Assembly (NCBI RefSeq): GCF_932526225.1
Contig: NC_064046.1
Coordinates: 12,817,208 to 12,881,207, forward strand
Reading direction: 5' to 3'
Origin: Nematostella vectensis
Taxonomy: Eukaryota; Cnidaria; Anthozoa; Actiniaria; Edwardsiidae
DNA: 64,000 bases
The notes beneath the pieces were generated by a model that was given only the letters and a program-made list of their open reading frames with translations, was not told where the DNA came from and did no database searches. How positions within the stretch are numbered: the first letter of the stretch is position 1; each line of letters starts with the position of its first letter. Below are positions 11,001-20,300 of this stretch, one piece after another. Position numbers and translations under genes: made by a program.

Positions 11001-12490
11001 CTTCTAGGGCGAGATCCTAACTTATTAAGTTTAAATGAGAGAACGACACACCTCATCCAAACTACTTGGGCGAAATCTTAATTTATTGTGTCTAGATTCA
11101 GTCGGAGAGCGACACTCCCCCATCCAAACTACGCCACCGAATCGAGCATCTCGGGTTCGTAACACAAGCTCAACTCGTACGCGCCGGGAAACTCGGCTTA
11201 GCTTTGTCATTATTCGTGGATCATCTGTACTTCTATGCAAAATCATTCGCGCAAAATATACTGGGACTCGAACGTACCAACCGCTGGGCGCCGTTGTCAC
11301 TAGCAACCAAACACGGGCTCAAGTGGACCATCCACCAAGACCACCCTTCCTTTCCAGGACCCCCACGGCCGTTTGGAAACATGCGGACAGCGGTAACGCG
11401 TACACAGAGGGATGATGGGAAGACAGTGCATGGCCCTGAGTATCGGGTGACAATAGACGAGGCCCTCAAAGCGTACACTATCAATGCAGGTGAAACGATT
11501 ATGATGATGATGATGACGTTAATGATGCTGCTGGTGACGATGATGATGATGATGATGGTGATGGTGGTGATGATGATGATGAGCGGTGTTACACTGCTTT
11601 GGGTAGTTAATTCATATATGGTTCACTATAGTGTCCCTAACCCTTGCTATAGTGAACGGTATAAACCTATTTCAATAGAGGTTGTCAGTGCAAATAGCAA
11701 ATGGCGATTGGCAAATTGCAGTTCTACGACCGAAAGTAACCATGCGTCTCGAAGAATATGGATAAATCAAAACAATTATCTATTAAAGGTTAGAAATGCT
11801 TGGCTCTGACATTGCTGGATTTTATTTTCGCACATTTAATTTTACGAATAATTTGTACCCATAATCCATTTACCATTCTCCATTTGCACTGACAACCTCT
11901 TGTGAAATGGGTGTATAAAGGAAACGCGGCTTTGCTGAAGAATCTGTTTCTTTTTTTTTCTTATTTTGCTATAGTGAACCGTATACACCTATTTCAATAA
12001 AGGTTGTTAGTGCAAATGGCAGTTCTACGACCGAAAGTAACCATGCGTCTCGAAAAATATGGATAAATCGAAACAATTATCCATTAAAGGTTAGAAATGC
12101 TTGGCTCTGACATTGCTGGACTTTATTTTCGCACATTAAATTTTACGAATAATTTGTACCCATTAGCCATTTACTATTCTCCATTTGCACTGACAACCTT
12201 TTGTGAAATGGGTGTATGAAGGGTACGCGACTTTGCTGAAGAACCTGTTTCATTTTTTTTTTCTTATTTTGGTAGCCTGGCAACTTCACCGAGAAAGTGA
12301 CCTAGGAAGCCTGGAGCCGAGCAAGAAGGCAGACCTTGTGATACTGTCCGCCGACCCACGTGACACCCCACCTCTAGACCTGGAAAGTCTACGGGTGATT
12401 GACACGTACATCGGCGGACGCAGTAACGGGCTTTCCAAGCGAAAGAATGCGACGATTGGTGGGCGCTGCGTGCAAGTATATGGAGATTGA
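8024..12490 (+). CDS. YtcJ-like metal-dependent amidohydrolase, five exons
   Basis: Coding exons are 8024-8524, 9437-9599, 10227-10657, 11102-11489 and 12276-12490, all with GT/AG introns, giving 565 residues in one frame. The protein belongs to amidohydrolase family 3. The N-terminal beta-sandwich begins ADLIFYGGHVLTMNDESPKA. The first metal motif is PGLIEPHQHA (His70, His72), then HAHGERAID (His349, His351), RHRIEHLG (His381) and TIHQDHP, with a closing AYTINAAWQLHRE...SKKADLVILS segment. Family members hydrolyse amide or related C-N bonds in a TIM barrel. The substrate cannot be told from sequence. There is no signal peptide, so it is probably cytosolic. A polyadenylation signal lies 25 bases past the stop. 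Introns 1, 3 and 4 contain fragments or repeats of the gene itself. The family is common in bacteria and fungi, so ancient transfer is possible, but the gene is now intron-rich. Confidence 0.9.
8871..8940 (+). pseudogene. Two exon-1 fragments duplicated inside intron 1
   Basis: Bases 8871-8899 resemble the end of exon 1 including its splice donor (GGGTAAACA..ATAAAG..TTGAGGTAA). Bases 8901-8940 resemble an earlier part of exon 1 (CATACGCC, AGGTAAAAGCT, AGTGAAATC). The order is reversed relative to the gene, so these are rearranged decayed copies, not an alternative exon. Confidence 0.7.
9174..9233. mobile_element. Partial G-run MITE in amidohydrolase intron 1
   Basis: A run of over 20 G is followed by GGCGCGCGCCACGTACCCTG and GTGTATGCACC. 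This matches one end of the family members at 12754-12863 and 40304-40456 (GCACGCGCACC..CCCTGTGTAGGCGCC). I do not see the other terminus or target duplications, so it may be a fragment. Confidence 0.55.
10895..11150 (+). repeat. 63-67-bp tandem repeat ending in exon 4
   Basis: Nearly four copies of a unit with the landmarks TGTCTAG, GAGAGCGACA, CCATCCAAACTAC and GGGCGA.ATC. Copies begin near 10895, 10962, 11026 and 11088. The last copy supplies the AG acceptor (11100-11101) and the first ten codons of amidohydrolase exon 4, while the earlier copies lie in intron 3. Confidence 0.85.
11499..11582. repeat. GAT/ATG trinucleotide microsatellite in intron 4
   Basis: Runs of ATGATG with some GTG and TTA variants start ten bases after the exon 4 donor. 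Confidence 0.9.
11657..12221. mobile_element. Palindromic MITE present twice in tandem in intron 4
   Basis: Two copies, about 11657-11919 and 11979-12221, each have inverted ends of some 40 bases. The left end reads AGGTTGTCAGTGCAAAT (GTTAG in the second copy) and the right end reads ATTTGCACTGACAACCT. The shared interior contains ATGCTTGGCTCTGACATTGC. The intervening DNA (GCTGAAGAATCTGTTTC plus a T-rich tract) is also repeated, so the unit of duplication was about 320 bases and included the intron's polypyrimidine tract. No coding capacity. Confidence 0.8.
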
Positions 12491-12514
12491 GTGGGGTGGA
12501 AATGAGAGCGCTGG

Positions 12515-12520
12515 AATAAA
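12515..12520 (+). terminator. Polyadenylation signal of amidohydrolase gene
   Basis: A canonical AATAAA lies 25 bases after the stop codon, in the right place for 3' end formation. Confidence 0.65.
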
Positions 12521-12753
12521 ACTAGCGTGGAGCACATTGCCAAACCCCACTGTATTTTACTTTTGTCTTTCTTTCACCTTTCCATGAAATTATTTTACAT
12601 ATCTGAGCCCATCGTGGACAGCTATATATAAGATTTCGTTTAAATAGACCGTTTTATTTCAGTCGCAGTTAATCGATTTTCTTTGAGAACTTGGGACTCC
12701 GGCTGGTTCTAACAATCGTAGGAATTGATCAGTAGACTGTAAGGCTGCGCTAT

Positions 12754-12863
12754 CCAGGCACGTTCCCAGGATTGGCCGAGGGGAGGGGGTGTGCGCAGTC
12801 ATAGGTATCGTAAGGGGGGGGGGGGGGGGGGTGCACGCGCACCACCTCCCTGTGTAGGCGCCG
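12754..12863. mobile_element. G-run MITE with 5-bp target duplication GCTAT
   Basis: The left end is CCAGGCACGTTCCCAGGATT and the right end CCCTGTGTAGGCGCCG, which are imperfect inverted copies. GCTAT flanks both sides (12749-12753 and 12864-12868). The interior carries a long G run and GTGCGCAGTCATAGGTATCG, which is shared in reverse orientation with 40304-40456. Confidence 0.8.
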
Positions 12864-13699
12864 GCTATAGAGCTATTAACAATGCCATACGGCGATGAAA
12901 GATGTTTTATTTTGATTTTAAGGGCAGTACTTACTCTAACAACATGCACACCCTCTGACCATTATGTACGTTTTCTAATTTTATTAAAAATCTAGTTGAG
13001 GCTTTTCAATAGAAACAACATTTTTTTTCTAATCTCAGAGCAAAATACTCGGTCGACCTTTGGTGCAAAAGCTGCAGTGTGATCGATAAAGTTGGAGACT
13101 AGAGCCCAGGCCTTCATTGAACGGCCGAGACGGATCTCTCTTGCCCGACTCAGGGATTTTCGGATTTCGGCAATACAAATCGATAATTGATCTAGCTTGA
13201 TACGATTAGACGCCGAATGCGCTCAAATCGCCCAAGATGTCACGTTTGTCGAAGTGGATGTAAGAGTTGTTTTTTATGAGCCTTTTGTACAAAATGGTCA
13301 TTTCCAAAGAGTGCGTCAAACGTGGCTTGCTATAAACACAGCACTGTGCATCTATGGATCAAAAGCTAAATTCTTCAATAAGATAGTACAATTCACTATG
13401 AGAATTGAGCTTTTGAGCAGTATGTATAAATTATACTCTCTTGCTTAGTGTATTTTCAGGTAAATACTATATACTAATATTCAAACAGAATCTTTTGACT
13501 TCATATACTTAACATCGCAAACGTGGCGGTCCTAATAATTAATGTTCGTCTTTAACTGACTAATAAAATTTGAATCATAAATCTCTATTTTGACGCCTAC
13601 TCAAATTTTTGTCCCATTCACGGGCAAATCTACTTTATCAGGGCAGCAACTAACATCAGCTCTACAGCATAATGGAAAAAACAGCAAGCGATTGTCACA

Positions 13700-14112
13700 C
13701 ACGAAACGTTCTCTCCACAGGTATCCCACGGTAACTTTTACAAGTACGAGATGTAGACACCAAAAAGAGGTTATATTGTTCGCAGACAAAACGTTTTCTC
13801 CACAGGTATCCCACGGTAACTTTTACAAGCACGTGATGTAGACACCAAAACGAGGTTATTTGTTCCCAGGTCCCAGACGAAACGTTCTCTCCACAGTTAT
13901 CCCACGGTAACTTTTACAAGTACGAGATGTAGACACCAAAACGAGGTTATATTGTTCCCAGGGCCCAGGCAGAACCGTTCTTTCCACAGATATATCACGG
14001 TAACTTTCACAATTACGAAACGTAGGCACCAAACCGAGATTATATTGTTCCCAGGTCCCAGGAAGAACCGTTCTCTCCACAGATATACCACAGTAACGTT
14101 TACATACCGTTT
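13700..14112. repeat. Tandem repeat of about 88-92 bp, 4.6 copies
   Basis: Each copy carries CGTTCTCTCCACAG, CCCACGGTAAC, GATGTAGACACCAAA and TTGTTCCCAGG in the same order. Copies diverge progressively towards 14112. The open frames across it are by-products of the repeat. Confidence 0.85.
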
Positions 14113-14389
14113 ATATTTCCACCGTGAGCAAATAATCCCATACTACTGATCAAACCATGGAATAACCTTTAGGCCAATCCTTGATGCAGGCAATTCAATG
14201 GTTTTAATTTCTAATTCAAACTTCTATCATCCAGAACGACGAAAGCTCGTACTCAAAACAACCTTTTTCATAATGCACTTCGCGTGCCAATTTCTTCTCC
14301 ACAAACAGCGCCTTGCATGTGGACAAACTCAAAAATTTAAACATAGTTCCTGTACCATGAATATCCATAACATTCCCACTGACACAGTA

Positions 14390-17300
14390 TCAGCTGAATT
14401 CATCCCGCTTTTTTTGAATGGCTTGTCTCTGCATTTGAATCTGTCGCAGTAGCATACTCGGTTCCTCCTCTTCGGGAGACGACGTATGTTCGGAATGAGT
14501 CATCATCTCACTCGGAGCATTCGTAGCCCTCTCGGGGCACGTCGGCTGTACCGATGATTTTCGCATGGGCGGCATAGGTGCGCTTCGGCTTCGTGCCGCG
14601 TGACTCGCCAGCACTGCTAACTGTGCGGCTTGCGCGGCGCTGGGTCGACCAGATACGCTCTGGCTTCGATTAAACGCGACTCGTTGTTTTGGCGGCGAGA
14701 GCGCGCCCGGGGCGGAGGTCTCCCGAGGCCAATCGGGGTTCGGATGACACGCGTTGTTGCCGAAGTACCCCGAATCGCTTGAGATGATACTCTGGCCGTC
14801 ACTGCTACCGGAGTAATAGCTCTGGGAGTCGCTATCACATCTTCTGTGACCTGGTGGCGCGGATGATTCGCTCAGACAGCGGTTCCGCTGATAGATAACC
14901 TGCGCACGTGAAAATTTGCACGTCTTAATTTGCGTGATGGAAATCTTTTAATAATTAACATTTTCTTCACCATCGACGGCATCGTCAACTATGGTCACTT
15001 GTTATTATCAAAATCATAGTCGTTAACATCATTTTTTACCATCATCGTCGCCGCCATTTTCATTTTATTAACTTATTATGGTTATCATTGTCATAATCAT
15101 CACCATCAACAACATAATCAATACGACCATAAGCATCACCGTAACCACCATCACAAAAAAAAATCACCATTGGCACTATTATTATAACCATTATTATTAT
15201 CGTAAACGGTCATCACCGCCATCATCATTATCAATATCACCATCATACGCTTCATCAACACAATAATAATCACCATTACCATAATCATTATCACCAAAAT
15301 CTTCATAACCTGTCATAATTATCGCCATCACCACCATCATAACCTGTCATAATTATCGCCATCACCACCATCACAACCTGTCATAATTATCGCCATCACC
15401 ACCATCATAACCTGTCATAATTATCGCCATCACCACCATCATAACCTGTCATAATTATCGCCATCACCACCATCATAACCTGTCATAATTATCGCCATCA
15501 CCACCATCACCGCCATCACCGCCATGAACATAATCACCACCAAAATTATCACCATCATCATCACCATCTCAATAATCATCACCATCATCATCATTATCGC
15601 CATCACCACCATCACCGCCATGAACATAATCACCACCAAAATTATCACCATCACCATCTCAATCATCACCATCATCACCACCAAAATCACCATCATTATC
15701 ATCCGCATCGCCATCATCCTTACCTGTTGGTAGGGCGTGGCATATTGGGGGCCCGTGCCAGAGTGGTCCTCCTTGGGGTACTCGGGGACGGTAGAGGGGC
15801 AGTACACCTGTCCCATGGAGGTGGAAGGGGATCGCTCTCCTGACGAGGACGAGCAACAGCCAGAGTCAGCAGTGGTCCAAGAGGTACGGTCACCCTGTGG
15901 TCGCGGGACGCCTAGGGACAAGTACAGGATGAAGATCAATACTTGTTTACCGGAGGATATTTCAGTACCATTTGCGACTTTTCATTTACCGCGAACGTGT
16001 TCGCTTTAGAATGTTTTAAACGTAACGTTTTGATTTCAAAAGATGTATGTTTTTTTAAGAATTTGTCTGGTTTCTCGTTCGTTGATTGGTTGCTTTTGTG
16101 AATACTTGTGCCGTTCGTTTTTCAACCAACCCGAGAACGAGAAACTTGACAAATTCTCGACCAACCATCTACCTGTTTATCAAAGAACAAATTATCACCG
16201 TCACGGTTAATAGACATAGACGCAAACTGAAGTATCACTTCTACATCTAATCCACTAATTTCACAGGTAACTTTGTTCTTTTTTTAAAAATTTTTCATGC
16301 ATATCAAGAAAATAAAGCCAAAAATTGTCGTTTTTGCCAAACGCGGTCACTTCCATATAAGGAAACTAATATATTCCTTATTTGGAAAAAACTGCATGAT
16401 TCTTGTCATTTTAAAGGTTGCCGTACCGCAGGTGCTTAGTAAACTTTATGACTTGTAATCAGAAAAGAAAAACAGTGACTGTGACCGTTGGTCAATGGAG
16501 AAAGTATCTGAAAAAAAAAAACTCCTCGGTACCAGTCCCTCAAAACGACAACGTTTTCTTCATATGATCTTATGCCATAGTTTGTTCAGCTTTCTACATT
16601 ACATGAATGATTTTCTCTTGGATCTTGCATTTATTCCCCAAATTTCTGTCGAGATTCTCACCTGCACTAGGTATGGTGGGCACAGCGCCTGGGAAGGGTG
16701 GGGGCGGTAGCTGGTCCATTGACCCTGAGGGGTGCTGAGGCGTCAGGGGAGGTGGGGGGTGGGGTAGGGACTCGGAGGAGGGTGACCCGAGCGAGGATCC
16801 AAGTGACGACATGGACGAGTAGGATGAGTTGGACGAGATGCTGAAACTCGACGACCTGGAAAAAAAGGAATCCTATGAGCAAAAAATTGGACCCAAGGGG
16901 CCCCCTAGGCCACTCCATGTCTACGCCCCTGCTACGGAAGGGACCCAAAGTAAAACAAATATGGAGGCCAAAGTTGTAACCTTTGCTTCAGTAAACGTGT
17001 AAAGGGGAATCGGATGAAGAAGAGGACCTCAGGCCCATGTGCCCCGCCTAAAGTCTGCCAATGAATCACCCAATTCAAAGCTCTATGCATCTAGACCGTC
17101 TCTGCCATAAGCTCGATACAAGACTATTACTATTTCGAGAATTAACAAACCATACCATTCAAGTAAAACGTTTCATCACATAACCCTAACAACATGGTAT
17201 AATCAAAATCGATTGATCTTAAATACTGATAGACATTGCATTATCTATGTTTCTGGACCTAGGACTACGTAGTTACTAACTTTATTCAAAGATGTGTTCT

Positions 17301-20300
17301 TAATTTGGGCAGTCTACTTTATGTAAAACTTACATGATTCTGTAATCAACTGTATTGAAAAAATGATTATATTGTAAAACAATTTATACCAGACACACTT
17401 CAAACTGAAGAGAAACTCGCCAAGTAAAGTAAAGAAAGCTCATTAACGTTTTTGTTTATTGCTATTCGTCACTCAATAGACAGCCACAAAAAGTCTTTAC
17501 TATATCCCCAGCTGGACAAATCCAGTGAAGCCACCTAGAAAAATGTTTTATTGCCTTACTTACCCACCACAAAGTCACTAGCTACTATTTATCAAATTCC
17601 ATGGACTGCTGATAATTCTTCAATAAAACAGAGGTATTGATTGTTGAACCCCTCCATGCACTCACTATCATGTGATATCTCTAGTATATTGCAAATGGCG
17701 CAAGAACTTTAACATTTCATGTAAGACTTATTCCTACTAGCATTACAGGTGGGCTATACGAATATTTACAAAACATTGTGGGTGCAGAAAAGCAATTGTT
17801 CCAAAGTTTTAAACTACACAAGACTTTGGGACTAGCTTCCAAACGCACTTGGACACTATTAAAGACAGCTATTAAATGCGCTTTATTGGGTTTTACCCGC
17901 AATCGCATCGGGCTTGTTGTAAATGGCGTGTTGCGAATGGCGTGTTACGAATGGCGTGTCGCAAATGGCGTTGCGAATGGCGTGCTGCGAATGGCGTGTT
18001 ACGAATGGCGTGTCGCAAATAGCGTTGCGAATGGCGTGTTGCGAATGGCGTGTCGCAAATGGCGTTGCGAATGGCGTGTCACAAATGGCGTGTTGCGTAT
18101 GGCGTGTCGCAAATGGCGTGTCGCAAATGGCGTGTTACGAATGGCGTGTCGCAAATGGCGTGTCGCGAATGGCGTGTTGCGAATGGCGCGTCGCAAATGG
18201 CGTCGCGAATGGCGTGTTGCGAATGGCGTGTCGCGAATGGCGTGTCGCAAATGGCGTCGCGAATGGCGTGTTGCGAATGGCCTGTCGCAAATGGCGTGTC
18301 GCGAATGGCGTGTTGCGAATAGGATGTTGCGTAGCCGGTCGACGTAAACCTTTCGTAAATCGACTGTTTCTTTCTCTTGTAGGGCGCTGTTGTTCTTAAT
18401 CAGTCACATATGGCTGTTACGTGTTTCGATCCCATTACTTGTTTCTTTATTCGGTCCGTGCAATGCCTACCTCATATTCACGGGCACGTGTTTCTTGGGG
18501 GAGGTAGAAGGTGTGGTCGCCTTGTGTGCGCGCTGGTGCTTCGCCTTGTTGCTCGAGTGCTTGGCCGAGAAGGAGTAGTGCCGAGAGAAAGCATCGTAGT
18601 ACGCGTCCTTCTCTGAGGGGGGAGGGGGTGGGGGAGTAGTCGGCGGGTCCCTGTCCCCTCCCCTGTGCGTAGGACTGTTTGGCATCTGGAGACCCGGGTG
18701 AGAATGTTTTCGTGCCGCGTAATTCGTGGGGCTCGGTGGTGGGGTCTATGGAAAGAAAAAAAAAAAAGGGACATAATTACAAACCGAAACTTCTAAAAGC
18801 TGTGAAGCAAAGCATGAACAAACAACCATAGCAACCAATTGATCAGTTACAGTATAGCCCATTGTTTAGCTAGCTTGGAGACCTTTGATGCCTATCAGAG
18901 GAAATCATTGTAAGCGCAACTGATGATGATGGTGATCGGCCGGCTCACCAGGCATTTTTCACCGGGTTTTCTCTAATAAAACACAATCCGTAGTTTTAAG
19001 TCCGCAGTGCCGTAGTTTTAAGTCCGTAAACGTTGTTAACTTATTGAGGTTTTGCTTCGTTTTGTTTCGGTATGCATGCACAGTTTATTGTAGATGACTT
19101 CACCAGTAGTTAGAGCTAAGGTAATCATCCATATCTCGTGCCCAGTTTTAACATCGTCTGACCTGATCATCGTCCCACGAACCAGAGGAATGGTCCGAGA
19201 GTCGTAGATTCCGCACCAGGTCCTCCCCGACCACAGGTAGCACGGCGGGGTTGTAGGTCTGGCGAGCAATGTCTGCGACAAGTGACTCCAGGTGATTGAT
19301 CTCTCCCAACATAGCTATTTCTTGCTCCTGTAAAATCAAAATGATGAGGTAAGGAGGGGTCATTAGATAGTTTAGGAGAGGAGGACGCACAAATACCCCA
19401 AAGAGGAGGGGAAGGGGTCAGTAGATGGTTTTAAAAGGGTGATACACAAATCCCCCCCCCAACCAAAAAGGAACATGCTCCAAAAGCAAGGGGAGGGGGC
19501 ATTAGATAGTTCACGGGAGGAGGGTATTTAAACATCCTTTGTGTAAGAGGATGGGGTCATTAGATAGTTTAGGGAAGGGGATAAAAAATTATGTCACCCC
19601 AAACCATCTGCACTATCCCCCACCCTCTAGGGTACCTAATGGTCATGTCTCTAACAGACAATAGACAGTTACTTGACAATATCATTACAATTTAAAAGAT
19701 GTCATTAGTTTCCCATTAAGGGTGGCCTAGATCTCTCAGATAACTCACCACAACTGTCTTGACGCATGAAGCCATGGTGCAGTATCTGGCACGCTCTTCA
19801 ATCAGAGTCTTGCGCAGGTATTTCCGCTCTTGTTCCTCAAATGCACTGAGCTGTAGATTGGCAGCCTGAATCGAAACAGGTGAGAAATATTAGAAACCTC
19901 ACATACAAACCAATAGTGTTTATTTACCATAGCAAAACCAGGGATAATTTATTTCACTCACCTTAACTGCAGCATCTAATCGGTCTTGGTGTTCCGTTTT
20001 TCCTGGAATATCATTAAGACCACAACATTTTAAACAAGGAAAAGAGCAAGAACTGTGTCCTTGTACGCATTCAAAACAAGGAAAACACCAAGAGCCTGCT
20101 AGGCATCCAACAAGGAAAACACCAAGAGCCTGGTAGGCATCCAACAAGGAAAACACCAAGAGCCTGGTAGGCATCCAACAAGGAAAACACCAAGAGCCTG
20201 CTAGGCATCCAACAAGGAAAACACCAAGAGCCTGGTAGGCATCCAACAAGGAAAACAGCAAGAGCCTGGTAGGCATCCAACAAGGAAAACACCAAGAGCC

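Larger units (their letters stand above)
12521..14389. other. Region between amidohydrolase and MTSS1 genes
   Basis: No supported gene. It contains a MITE at 12754-12863 and a tandem array at 13700-14112. The remainder is AT-rich. A short frame at 13197-13448 shows no family resemblance and no splice partners. The 3' UTR of the minus-strand MTSS1 homologue presumably extends into the right edge. Confidence 0.55.

Noticed and set aside
11490-11809. Open frame continuing past amidohydrolase exon 4 through the ATG repeat
   Set aside because: A clear GT donor at 11490 and the conserved AYTINA-AWQLHRE join to exon 5 show that this is intron 4.
13197-13448. Frame MIRLDAECAQIAQDVTFVEVD, looked at as a possible exon
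   Set aside because: A GTAAGA follows the first part, but no acceptor, partner exon or family resemblance could be found.
15439-15733. Met/Ile-rich and His-type frames over the ATC satellite
   Set aside because: Low-complexity triplet repeat next to MTSS1 exon 12. Only 15724-15911 of the minus frame is exon.
17778-18399. Cys/Trp/Arg-rich frames (ACREWRVANGV repeats) on both strands
   Set aside because: They are by-products of the GCGAATGGCGTGT minisatellite in an intron.
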